Shown piece after piece: positions 9,153 through 20,141 of a stretch of 64,000 nt of DNA. Origin of the DNA: Paraburkholderia sp. CNPSo 3272 (GTDB taxonomy: Bacteria; Pseudomonadota; Gammaproteobacteria; Burkholderiales; Burkholderiaceae); assembly GCF_024206495.1 (NCBI RefSeq), contig NZ_JAMBPQ010000014.1, positions 62,001 through 126,000 on the forward strand, in the 5' to 3' direction. The first letter of the stretch is position 1; every line of letters starts with the position of its first letter. The translations under genes were made by a program, and so were the position numbers. Under the pieces are notes generated by a model. It was not told the origin of the DNA and ran no database searches. It saw nothing but the letters and a program-made list of their open reading frames with translations.

Positions 9153-10592
9153 TCAGGCAAGCGTGCGTGACCAGCATTCGATCGTCACACGCGTGCCCGG
9201 CTTCTCGTCGTCGATGCGCATCGTAAAGTCGTGTACGCGGATCACCGCCGACACGATGCTGAGCCCGAGCCCGGAGCCTGTAAGGTGGCTCGTCCGCTCG
9301 CTGCGGTAGAAACGCTGCAGCACTGCTTCACGCTCTTCCGCGGGGATGCCGGCGCCATTGTCGACGATGTCGATGCGCGGCCCTGCCGTCGTCTGGGCCA
9401 GCGTGATCGACACCGAGCCGCCATCGTGCGTGAACTTGATCGCGTTGTCGATCAGATTGCTGAGCATCTCGAACAGCAGGGCACGGTCGCCATGTACCGG
9501 CTCTGTGCCGCCAGCGTTCACGGTGAGGTTGATCGCGCGGGTTTCCGCAAGCGGCTCGTAGAGCTCGCCGACCTCGCGCACAAGCGCCGCGAGCTCGACC
9601 TCGCCGAAGCCGCCGCGCCGTTGCAGCGTGCCGATCTCGGAGATCCGCAGCATCGCGCGGAAGCGGTCGAGCAACGCATCCGTTTCGGTGCGCGCGCGCT
9701 CCACGAGATCGTGGATCGCTGCGTCGTCCACGCGGCTCGTGCGCTCCGCGATGTGCGAGAGGAGCGTCCGCACATGGGCGAGCGGCGTGCGCAAGTCGTG
9801 CGCGATGCCGTCGCACGCCCCTTTCACTTCGTTCATCAGCCGCTCGACGTCGTCGAGCATGCGATTGACGAGGTGCGCGAGCATATCCAGCTCGTCGCGC
9901 CCGCCGACCGGCAGGCGCTGCCCCAGGTCGCCCTGCGCGATGCGCTGCGTGACGCGCCGGATCTCCTTCGCGCGCCGCATCTGCCGCATGCTCAGCGCGA
10001 GGCCGCCCGCGACGCCCGACGCGAGGCACAGTATCCCGCCCGCGACGAGCGCGTTGATGATGGTCTTGCGGATGTGCAGGATATGCGTGAGGTCGCGCGC
10101 GATGACGAGTGTTTTACCGTCCTTGCGCCGTTCGACCATCGCACGCACGACCGGCGACGGTCCGCTGCCCTCGATCTGCATCGAATGTTGCAGCGTTACG
10201 CCCGTGCGGTCGGCCCGTACACCGGACGGCATCGCAAGCACATCGCCCGCGAGGTGGGACCCATCGGGCGCAAAGAGACCGTAGTAGTTGGAATGCATCC
10301 GCTCGCGTTCTATCCGGCGGTAGATCGCGTTGTTCAATTCGGAGTCGGGCAGCGAATCGAAGTAGATCAACTGCCAATCCATGACGACGTCGGTTTCGCG
10401 CTCCATCTCCGCCGTCACGGTCCAGCCGATGTAGCTGAGCAGCAGCGCGACTGAGCACGAAAAGACCACAGCATAGGTCGTCAGCAGCCGGAAGGTCGCC
10501 GAATGCCAGCGCCCCCTTACGCCGACCGGCGGCGTCGAAGTAGAAATTTCTGTCAACGTGTTGCGCTCACGCGAGCATGATGTAGCCGGCAC
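9153..10592 (-). CDS. Sensor histidine kinase (OmpR-system partner)
   Basis: A 479-residue membrane kinase. Two transmembrane helices (about residues 33-55 and 180-205) flank a periplasmic sensor domain of about 125 residues; then HAMP (205-260), HisKA with the phosphoacceptor motif IAHDLRTPLAH, and a HATPase domain with NLIDNAIKFTHDGG, DNGAGIPAEER and GSGLGLSIV. It pairs with the overlapping response regulator upstream. The start given is a GTG overlapping that gene's end by 26 bp; a TTG at 10556 is a plausible alternative. Stimulus unknown; kinases of this layout often sense cationic peptides, metals or envelope stress. Confidence 0.9.
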   Translation of the reverse strand: MPATSCSRERNTLTEISTSTPPVGVRGRWHSATFRLLTTYAVVFSCSVALLLSYIGWTVTAEMERETDVVMDWQLIYFDSLPDSELNNAIYRRIERERMHSNYYGLFAPDGSHLAGDVLAMPSGVRADRTGVTLQHSMQIEGSGPSPVVRAMVERRKDGKTLVIARDLTHILHIRKTIINALVAGGILCLASGVAGGLALSMRQMRRAKEIRRVTQRIAQGDLGQRLPVGGRDELDMLAHLVNRMLDDVERLMNEVKGACDGIAHDLRTPLAHVRTLLSHIAERTSRVDDAAIHDLVERARTETDALLDRFRAMLRISEIGTLQRRGGFGEVELAALVREVGELYEPLAETRAINLTVNAGGTEPVHGDRALLFEMLSNLIDNAIKFTHDGGSVSITLAQTTAGPRIDIVDNGAGIPAEEREAVLQRFYRSERTSHLTGSGLGLSIVSAVIRVHDFTMRIDDEKPGTRVTIECWSRTLA

Positions 10593-11247
10593 CGCGCACC
10601 GTCTGGAGCAGTGGGGGAGCGCCGGGCGGATCGACCTTCTTGCGCAGTCTGCCCATGTGCACGTCGATGAGATTGGTGCCCGGATCGAAGTGATACCCCC
10701 AGACCGCCTCGAACAGCATCGTGCGTGTGATCGTCTGTCCGGCGTGGCGCATCATGAATTCGAGCACGCGATACTCGGTGGGCAAGAGCGCGATCTCTTC
10801 GCCATTACGTTGGGCCTCGCGCGAGATCAGATCGAGTTCGAGCGGCCCCACGCGCAACGTCGTTTCGGATTGGGTTGCGGGCGCCTGGCGGCGGCGCAGC
10901 AGCACTTCGAGGCGTGCGGCCATTTCCTCGGGGTCGAACGGCTTCGTCAGATAATCGTCGCCGCCCGCGCGCAGGCCGCGGACGCGTTCGTCGACGTCGC
11001 CGAGCGCGCTCAGCATCAGGACCGGCGTCTGGACGCCGATGCTGCGCATCGTGGTCACGATGGTCAGGCCGTCAACGCCCGGCAGCATGCGGTCAAGCGT
11101 AATCACGTCGTACTCGTCGCTGATCGCGCGCGCAACCCCGTCGCGGCCGTTCGCGGCCCAATCGACCGTGAAACCGCGGCTTTTCAATTCGCCAACGATT
11201 TCATTCGCGGTGATTTCATCGTCTTCGATCGTGAGTACACGTGCCAT
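10567..11247 (-). CDS. OmpR-family response regulator
   Basis: A 226-residue response regulator. The receiver has the full active site: acidic pair in LTIEDDEIT, phosphoacceptor Asp in ITLDRMLPGVDG and Lys in YLTKPFDPEE. The C-terminal winged helix (about 125-222) has LLPTEYRVLEFMMRH and DVHMGRLRKKVD. The start is at MARVLTIEDD; the frame runs 24 codons further upstream but that part is outside the fold. The gene overlaps the sensor kinase, and a third, receiver-degenerate regulator follows, so the unit is regulator-kinase-regulator. Confidence 0.92.
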   Translation of the reverse strand: MARVLTIEDDEITANEIVGELKSRGFTVDWAANGRDGVARAISDEYDVITLDRMLPGVDGLTIVTTMRSIGVQTPVLMLSALGDVDERVRGLRAGGDDYLTKPFDPEEMAARLEVLLRRRQAPATQSETTLRVGPLELDLISREAQRNGEEIALLPTEYRVLEFMMRHAGQTITRTMLFEAVWGYHFDPGTNLIDVHMGRLRKKVDPPGAPPLLQTVRGAGYIMLA

Positions 11248-11742
11248 GATCGGGTCGGACGCCACGGTGTACGGCGCCACCTGGCGCGGCAAGTTATCGG
11301 AAGGGGGACATGATGCCATATTCGGTGCTTGCGTTCATCCCGTAAGGGCTGGTTCAAAAAAGGGAGCGCGAATATCGAGCATTGCCCCACGCGGACTACC
11401 CGGTCAGACGACAAAAACCCAAAACCGGTTTCATTAAAAAAAATTTAGAGTGCGAGCCGCGGCCCGAGTCCTCGTGCCAGGCCTCCCCTTTTTAAACACT
11501 TTTTCACCTTCATGCCGGGCCTTCGATACGTCGCGCAAAATATCATCGTGGCTGTCATGCCGGGATCAGCGGCCAGCCCGATTACGTGAAGAGGACGCTT
11601 TGCGCCAACTCCCGTTAGCGTGCGGTAACCGCGAAGTGCTGCTGTCCGCCTGACACGACATTCGGTCTTTCAGCTTCGCCGCATTCGCGAACGCATTCGC
11701 CTTGCGAACTTTGAACCTCGCAACCACATACAGGGAGTACTA
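11248..11742. other. Divergent intergenic region, two-component operon and DUF4148 gene
   Basis: 495 bp between divergently read genes. An A/T-rich patch near 11427-11447 (TTTCATTAAAAAAAATTTAG) stands out against the GC-rich background and probably marks promoter DNA. No gene is evident. Confidence 0.5.
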
Positions 11743-12012
11743 ATGAAAAAGCTTACTCGTTCGACAATGCCCGTCGTGATCGCACTCGCCGCCTTGTTCA
11801 GTGCTGCGGGCGCTCACGCGCAGACCGTTCAGGATAGCCAGACCCACGCCGCTGCCCCAACGCAACACGCGCTGACGCGGCGGGACGTCGAACGCCAGCT
11901 CGTCAAGGCCGAGCAGGACGGCTCACTAGCGAGTGCGGACTCGATCTACTACGGCACCTACTGGGGCTGGGAGAATCCTGTCGAGACACGAAGTCTGGTT
12001 TCCGTACAGTAA
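11743..12012 (+). CDS. Small secreted protein, DUF4148-like
   Basis: An 89-residue protein with a clear signal peptide (about residues 1-26, cleavage after AHA) and a short mature part. ALTRRDVERQLVKAEQDG matches the ITRAQVRAELVQLE motif of the DUF4148 family, which is common in this order; the C-terminus is short and ends near WGWENPVETRS. Function of the family is not known; the mature part is predicted to lie in the periplasm. GGGAG 7 bp before the ATG supports the start. Two other members lie at 47876 and 52908. Confidence 0.78.
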   Translation: MKKLTRSTMPVVIALAALFSAAGAHAQTVQDSQTHAAAPTQHALTRRDVERQLVKAEQDGSLASADSIYYGTYWGWENPVETRSLVSVQ

Positions 12013-12047
12013 ATGGCAGCAGGCATCGAACCTCACCAGTGAGGACT

Positions 12048-12099
12048 GCGGCGTTGCACTTCGACAACGCCGCGTGCACGTGGCCGCCTCTGCGGCCAC
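12048..12099 (+). terminator. Two tandem perfect hairpins after the DUF4148 gene
   Basis: GCGGCGTTG/CAACGCCGC (9 bp, 8-nt loop, 12048-12073) is followed 6 bp later by GTGGCCGC/GCGGCCAC (8 bp, 4-nt loop, 12080-12099). Neither has a U tract. A third, weaker stem GGGCT/AGCCC at 12126-12139 is followed by six T residues at 12145-12150. Together they probably end or protect the DUF4148 transcript ahead of the porin gene. Confidence 0.5.
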
Positions 12100-12291
12100 A
12101 TTCGAGCAGCGTTGGTACGCTGAGCGGGCTCTCCAGCCCATGACTTTTTTATGACGAACGACGTGAATGCCGGCACGTCACTCTTTCAGTTTTCGGCGCC
12201 TTCGGCCTTTCTCCGCTTCCTATACTCCGCCCTTCCTGAAGCGCAGCGGTTTCTTTGCGCAGAACGGAATCGGGTCTAATAACGGAGAAAC

Positions 12292-13497
12292 TTGATGAAG
12301 TACAGGAATATAGCCGTCATCGTCGTATCGATGGTGGTCGCCAGCGCCGCACATGCGCAAAGCAGCGTCACATTGTTCGGGTTGATCGACACGAGTGTTG
12401 CCTACAGCAGCAGCGCGCGCACCAACGCCGCGAACCCTGCCGCAGGCGGCGGCACGCAATGGCAGATGTTTGCCGGAAGCGTCTATACACCGCGCTGGGG
12501 TCTGCGCGGCAGCGAGGATCTCGGCGGCGGGCTGAGCGCGGTCTTCTGGCTGGAAAACGGCTTCAATTCGGCGAACGGAACGTTCAGGAACGGCGGCGAC
12601 CTCTTCGGCCGCCAGGCATGGGTTGGTCTGAGCGCAAGGCAATACGGTACGCTGACGCTCGGCCGCCAGTATGACTTCATGGTCAGCTACCTTGCGCCGC
12701 TGAGTGCGACGGGCTCGGGTTTCGCGGGCAATCTCGCTGAGCACCCGTATGACAATGACAACCTCAACAACGACCTGCGCCTCAACAACTCCGTGAAGTT
12801 CAGCAGCGTCGAGTTCAACGGGCTGAAGTTCGGCGCGATGTACGCGTTTTCGAACCAGGCTGGCGAGGTTTCGAACAACAACGCCTACAGTGCCGGCCTG
12901 AGCTACGCGTTCGGGCCGCTGAACCTCGCGGCGGCGTACATGCAGATCAACCGCAACACGAATGCCCAGAATGCGAACGGCGCAGTCAGCACGGGCGATG
13001 GCGATGCGTTGACGATAGGCGGCCTGCAGCGGATGTACGGCCTGGGCGCGCACTACGCGTTCGGCAAGTCGACCGTTGGCCTTCTCTGGACGCATTCGTC
13101 GACCGAGAGCGTTTCGAGCCTCTGGTTCGGCGGCAGCACGAGCAACGGCGCGCTGCCGGGGCCGTCGAACGGCGCGGGCAACGACATCAAGTTCGACAAC
13201 TTCGAGGTCAACGGACGCTACTTCGTGCGCCCCGACTTCAGCCTCGGCGCGTCGTATACGTACACGACGGCCTCGTTCACGTCGTCGAACGGCAACGCCC
13301 ATCCGCACTGGAACCAGGTCACGGCTCAGGCGGATTATCTGTTCTCGCAGCGTACTGATGTGTACCTCGAGGGGGTCTATCAGCGCGTGGGCGGTGGCAA
13401 TGGCATCTCGGCGTTCGACGCTGGCGTGTATACGCTGACACCGGCTACGGGCAACCAGCAGGTCGTTGTAGCCGTCGGCCTCAAGCACCGCTTCTGA
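12292..13497 (+). CDS. Trimeric porin, Burkholderia OmpC/Opc type
   Basis: A 401-residue outer-membrane porin and a paralogue of the one at 3353. Signal peptide at about residues 1-22 (cleavage after AHA), then QSSVTLFGLIDTSVAYSSS, the strand GLRGSEDLGGGLSAVFWLE, FGRQAWVGLS and LTLGRQYDF; it ends with KHRF, a C-terminal Phe as needed for barrel assembly. AACGGAGAAACTTG precedes the ATG and supplies a ribosome site. The region 40-60 with NAANPAAGGGTQWQ is longer than in the other copy. It is followed by a gap of 174 bp to the end of the MocR gene. Solute preference is unknown. Confidence 0.93.
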   Translation: MMKYRNIAVIVVSMVVASAAHAQSSVTLFGLIDTSVAYSSSARTNAANPAAGGGTQWQMFAGSVYTPRWGLRGSEDLGGGLSAVFWLENGFNSANGTFRNGGDLFGRQAWVGLSARQYGTLTLGRQYDFMVSYLAPLSATGSGFAGNLAEHPYDNDNLNNDLRLNNSVKFSSVEFNGLKFGAMYAFSNQAGEVSNNNAYSAGLSYAFGPLNLAAAYMQINRNTNAQNANGAVSTGDGDALTIGGLQRMYGLGAHYAFGKSTVGLLWTHSSTESVSSLWFGGSTSNGALPGPSNGAGNDIKFDNFEVNGRYFVRPDFSLGASYTYTTASFTSSNGNAHPHWNQVTAQADYLFSQRTDVYLEGVYQRVGGGNGISAFDAGVYTLTPATGNQQVVVAVGLKHRF

Positions 13498-13671
13498 ACG
13501 CACGCATCGTTGCGGTTTGGGGGTGCTGCGATGCCAGGCGTCGCGGCATTGCAAGGAACGGGTTGCGCGGCCATCGCGCAATCCGTTTCCCTCTCGCGCT
13601 ACGCTCGCAGCATTCGGATGCTATTCCTCACGATCGCCCCAAAGTTACGGCAATGCTCGCCGCAACCGCCT

Positions 13672-15096
13672 TCAACGCGCACATGCCGTCGCCAGCTTGC
13701 CGACGGTTATGACCGCCTGCTCGATTTCGCTCGACCACGGACTGCTGTAGTTCAGGCGGATGAAATTCCGATAGCTGTCCGAAACTGAAAACATATAGCC
13801 GGGACCGATCGTGATACGTCTTTCCAGAGCAAGCTGATAGAGTCTCATCGAATCGACTTTGGAAGGCAGCTCGACCCACAGCACATAGCCGCCTGCCGGG
13901 CTCGAAATGCGCGTGCCGGCCGGAAAAAACCGCATGACCATCGCTCTCATCAGGTTGGCCTGCTGCGCATATTGCTTGCGCACGCGCCGCAGGTGATGCT
14001 CATAGCCGTCACGCTCGAGAAACTCCGCGATCGCCAGTTGCGGAATCACCGGGGTCGCCAACGTATTGAGGAACTTCAGCTTTTCTACCTGATCGCGGTA
14101 GCGGCCAGGCAGCGCCCAGCCGATGCGGTACGCCGATGTGAGGCTTTTCGAAAACGAAGCGCAGTGCAGCACCATGCCCTTTTTGTCGTACGATTTAAGC
14201 GTGCTCGGATGCGATTCGCCGTAATAGAGCTCGTTATAGACGCCGTTTTCGATAAGCGGCACATCCGCACCCGACAGCAATTCCACTAGCGCGCGCTTGC
14301 GCTCGTCGGGCATCTTGAAGCCGAGCGGATTCTGGAAATTCGGCATTGCCATGCAGGCCGCGATCGGTTGTTCCCGGATGATTGCCGCGAGTTCGTCGAT
14401 GTCGATGCCGTACTCCGGGTTCGTCGCGACCTCGATCGCCTTCATGCCGGCTCGCTCGATGGCGTGCAGCATGGCATAGAACGTCGGCGATTCGACCGCA
14501 ACGACATCGCCCGGCTTCGCGACGGCCTGCAGGCACAGATTGATCGCCTCCGTTGCACCCACGGTCACGATGATTTCGTGCGGATCGATCGCCATGCCGT
14601 TCTCGAGGTAGCGCCGGGCGATCTGCCGCAAGAGTTCCGGGCTGCCCGGCGGCAAAGCGTTCGTTACGCCCCATAGCGCCTTGTTGCGACCGACGGCTGC
14701 CGCATAGCGATTGAGCTTGTCAAAAGGAAAGAGCTCGGGATCGGGATAAGGCGAGCCGAGCGGAATGGCGTCGTCGATGGCGATCGAGCGCAGCGTCGAA
14801 AGCACGAGCCGGCTCACGTCGACGGACGCCGACACGGCAATGGGCCGTGTCGGGCGCAACTCATCGGCGTGGCGATCGCCCTCGGCCACGCGCAGGCTCA
14901 CGAAGTAGCCCGACTGTGGGCGGCTCTCCAGCAAGCCCCGGCTTTCCAGCAGCACGTACGCGCGAATCACCGTCGTAATACTGATGCGATGCTGCTGACT
15001 CGCTTGCCGCACCGATGGCACACGATCCCCCGGCCGATATACACCCTTGCGTATCAGATTTTCGATGTCGTCGGCGAGTTGCTCATAAAGATTCAC
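13672..15096 (-). CDS. MocR-type regulator (GntR HTH plus class I aminotransferase fold)
   Basis: A 474-residue protein. The N-terminal winged helix (about 1-75; LYEQLADDIENLIRKG, then SVRQASQQHRISITTVIRAY) is GntR type, and the rest is a fold-type I aminotransferase with the PLP lysine in SFSKSLTSAYRIGW and the aspartate/tyrosine pocket around NGVYNELYYGE. MocR regulators use bound PLP as a sensor or fold-support. A GTG with a strong GAGGAG site 7 bp upstream fixes the start; the frame upstream of it is shadow. It diverges from the molybdo-oxidoreductase operon and is the likely regulator of that block. Confidence 0.88.
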   Translation of the reverse strand: MNLYEQLADDIENLIRKGVYRPGDRVPSVRQASQQHRISITTVIRAYVLLESRGLLESRPQSGYFVSLRVAEGDRHADELRPTRPIAVSASVDVSRLVLSTLRSIAIDDAIPLGSPYPDPELFPFDKLNRYAAAVGRNKALWGVTNALPPGSPELLRQIARRYLENGMAIDPHEIIVTVGATEAINLCLQAVAKPGDVVAVESPTFYAMLHAIERAGMKAIEVATNPEYGIDIDELAAIIREQPIAACMAMPNFQNPLGFKMPDERKRALVELLSGADVPLIENGVYNELYYGESHPSTLKSYDKKGMVLHCASFSKSLTSAYRIGWALPGRYRDQVEKLKFLNTLATPVIPQLAIAEFLERDGYEHHLRRVRKQYAQQANLMRAMVMRFFPAGTRISSPAGGYVLWVELPSKVDSMRLYQLALERRITIGPGYMFSVSDSYRNFIRLNYSSPWSSEIEQAVITVGKLATACAR

Positions 15097-15292
15097 TTCT
15101 TTACTCCTCGATCCGCGCGCGTGTTTCACTTGAAATGTTCCGGCGCGCGCGCAACTGTACTCTAGCAAGCCGGTGGAATCTGTGTGCCTCGATGCAGTGC
15201 TTCTGCTCTTAAGCTTGGGCCATCCAATCGCAGTGCGCGGCATTGGCCAGAAAACGCTGGGCGGCCTGCGCGAAGTCTACGGAACGAAAGTC
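15097..15292. promoter_or_regulatory. Divergent promoter region, mocR-like gene and fdhF/ydeP operon
   Basis: 196 bp between the MocR GTG and the oxidoreductase ATG. It must carry both promoters and probably the MocR operator. I could not define -10/-35 boxes or a clear direct repeat with confidence. Confidence 0.45.
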
Positions 15293-17682
<2,390 letters not shown>

Positions 17683-17683
<1 letters not shown>

Positions 17684-19083
17684 TGACCATGTCTGTCGAA
17701 GCTCTTGATCTGGCGCGCGGCCAGTTTGCGATGACCGCGATCTTCCACATACTCTGGCCGATTCTCACGATCAGCCTGTCCGCTTTTCTGCTCGTTGTCG
17801 AGATACTCTGGGTCAAGACCAGCGATGTCGTCTGGTACCGCCACGCGCGGTTCTGGAGCAAGCTTTTGTTGCTCAATTTCGCCGTCGGCGTCGTGAGCGG
17901 GATCCCCATGGAGTTCCAGTTCGGCACCAACTGGGGGCCGTTTTCGGAATACACCGGTCAGTTCTTCGGCAACATTCTCGGCTTTGAAGGCGCAATGGCC
18001 TTCATGCTCGAAGCCGGCTTCGTCGGCATCATGATGCTGGGATGGGAGCGTGTTCCCAAGGGCGTTCACCTGTTCGCCACGGCGATGGTCGCACTCGGCT
18101 CTTCGCTGTCCGCGTTCTGGATCATGGTCGCGAACTCCTGGCTGCAAACGCCGAGCGGCGTCGCCGAAGTCAACGGCAAGCTTGTCGTCACCGACTACGT
18201 GAAAGCGATCTTCAGCCCGGACATGCCGTGGGGCACCTCGCACATGTGGTTTGCCGCGCTCGAAACCGGCCTTGTGGTGGTGGCGGGCATCTCGGCGTAC
18301 TACCTGCTCAGGCGCCGCGATCCGGCCTTCTTCGTGCGCTCCTTCAAGCTCGCGCTGCTGCTTCTCGCGTTCGTGGCCCCCGTGCAGATCTGGCTGGGCG
18401 ACTCCAGCGGCGTGGATGTCTTTGCCACGCAACCGGCCAAGGGTGCAGCGATCGAAGGCCACTGGGAAACCAACGCACCGGGCACTGGTGCGAGCTGGTC
18501 GCTCCTCGCGTGGCCCGACGCCGCCCAGCAACGCAACGACTGGTCGCTCGAAGTGCCAGGCCTGCTAAGCCTCCTCGGCACGCACAGCCTGCACGGCCAG
18601 ATCAAGGGCCTGAGGGACATTCCCGTGGCCGAGCAGCCGCCGATGATTCCTCTGCTCTACTACGGGTTCCGGGTCATGGCCGGTGTGGGTTTCCTGTTCA
18701 TGGTGCTCGCCTTCTGGACGCTTTACGCGCTGCGCAAGTCACGTGGCCGCCTTGAGGCGCTGCTGGCGCGACGCAAGCTGCTGCTCGCGTGGGTATTGGC
18801 GATCCCGCTGCCGTACATTGCGGTCGAGTGCGGCTGGATCGTGCGCGAAGTGGGCCGCCAGCCGTGGCTCGTCTATGGCCTGTTGCGCACGAGCCAGTCC
18901 GCCTCCGCGATTCCGGCCGGCGCCATCTCGGGCAGCATGATCATGTTCGCTGCTTTCTACGTCATCCTCATAACGTCGTTCTTCGTCTTCGCTCGCCGCT
19001 GGCTGCGCCGCGGCCCCGACCTCGGCCTGATGCCGCCGGCCGAGCCTGCCCGCCAGAGCGCCGCGCACGCCGTCGACTACTGA
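17683..19083 (+). CDS. cioA: Cytochrome bd-type (CIO) quinol oxidase subunit I
   Basis: A 466-residue membrane subunit that carries the haems and the quinol site. Visible marks are the N-terminal FHILWP with the haem histidine, the GIPMEFQFGTNW segment, ENS-type helices with GFEGAMAFMLEAGFVGIM, and GWIVREVGRQPW, the hallmark of the bd family. The short Q loop and length place it with the cyanide-insensitive CIO type rather than the longer E. coli CydA. The ATG overlaps the preceding stop (TGATG). It should oxidise quinol and reduce O2, and its fusion into the operon suggests it takes quinol reduced by the upstream molybdoenzyme chain. Confidence 0.93.
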
Positions 19084-19127
19084 GCGACGACGCATCCGCC
19101 GTTTCGCATTCACCACAGGAAGTCATC

Positions 19128-20114
19128 ATGCCTCCCTCAACAACTCAAGACCTGCTAAGCCATGCGTGGTTCGGGCTCATCGGCCTGATGCTCGTGCTCT
19201 ACGTCGTCACGGACGGCTTCGACCTCGGCGTGGGCGTGCTCACCCTCCTGCGCCGCCGCGAAAGCGACCGCGACCTGATGATCCAGTCCATTGGCCATGT
19301 GTGGGACGCCAACGAGACCTGGCTTGTCGCGCTCGGCGGCGCGCTCTTCGGGGCGTTCCCCGAGGCCTACGCGATGATTCTTTCGGACCTCTACGTTCCG
19401 GTGATGCTGCTGATCGCGAGCTTCATCATGCGCGGCGCGGCGATCGAGTTTCGTCATGCCGCACACTCCAGCAAGACCGTGTGGGACCGCGTGTTCGGCA
19501 TCGGCAGCCTGCTCGCGGCGATATCGCAAGGCATCGTGCTCGGCAAGATACTGACCGGCTTCGTGCCGGGCGCCACGAACCTCGGCTTCGTGGCCGTCAC
19601 GGCGATCGGCGTCGTGTCCGGCTATTGCCTGCTCGGCGCGACCTGGCTCGTAAAGAAGACGACGGGTGCAATCGAAACGTCGGCGCGCCGCTATGCCGTT
19701 GTCTCTGTGTTCACGACCGTGGCGGCCGCGCTGGTGGTGTCGTTCGCCACGTTGAAGCTAAGCCCGGTGGGCGTGACGCGCTGGCAGGAAACCGGCGTGT
19801 TCCACCTGCTGATCGCGCTGGGCGTGCTGGCCGCACTCGCGTTTCTCTACGTGCTCTACTCGATTCACATGCGCGGAGAGCATGGCCCATTCGTCGGCGC
19901 CACGATCCTGTTCGTGGTCTCTTTCGCGGGCCTCGCGATCAGCCTGTTCCCCTACATCGTGCCCGGTCAGCTCACCGTCGCCGCTGCGGCATCGGACAGC
20001 ACGACGCTCACCTTCATGCTATGTGGGATTGGCATCGTGTTCCCGATCATGGTCGGCTATAACCTGTACCAATACCATCTGTTCCGCGGGAAGGTCGTGC
20101 CGGTCAAGCACTAG
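19128..20114 (+). CDS. cioB: Cytochrome bd-type (CIO) quinol oxidase subunit II
   Basis: A 328-residue, eight-to-nine helix subunit II of the bd/CIO oxidase. It has the N-terminal VTDGFDLGVGVL, GHVWDANETWLV and the FRHAAHSS motif of CydB/CioB. ACAGGAAG upstream of the ATG is a good ribosome site; a longer frame that overlaps cioA is shadow. It lies 44 bp after subunit I and 27 bp before moaA in the same operon. No cydX-like small subunit or cydCD assembly genes are present nearby. Confidence 0.93.
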   Translation: MPPSTTQDLLSHAWFGLIGLMLVLYVVTDGFDLGVGVLTLLRRRESDRDLMIQSIGHVWDANETWLVALGGALFGAFPEAYAMILSDLYVPVMLLIASFIMRGAAIEFRHAAHSSKTVWDRVFGIGSLLAAISQGIVLGKILTGFVPGATNLGFVAVTAIGVVSGYCLLGATWLVKKTTGAIETSARRYAVVSVFTTVAAALVVSFATLKLSPVGVTRWQETGVFHLLIALGVLAALAFLYVLYSIHMRGEHGPFVGATILFVVSFAGLAISLFPYIVPGQLTVAAAASDSTTLTFMLCGIGIVFPIMVGYNLYQYHLFRGKVVPVKH

Positions 20115-20141
20115 TCATCTGCCCGCTAATGTGAAGAGATC

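Noticed and set aside
9231..10454. 407-codon plus-strand frame over the sensor kinase
   Set aside because: Antisense to a kinase with clear HisKA and HATPase motifs; its residue mix is typical of GC-rich shadows.
12199..12226. Porin promoter with TATACT at 12221
   Set aside because: The -10-like box is fair, but the matching -35 position (GCCTTC) is poor, so I did not call it.
12220..13581. 453-codon minus-strand frame over the second porin
   Set aside because: Antisense shadow; the porin has complete motifs and a C-terminal Phe.
20115..20141. Moco riboswitch upstream of moaA
   Set aside because: Only 27 bp separate cioB and moaA, far too short for the roughly 140-nt Moco motif.
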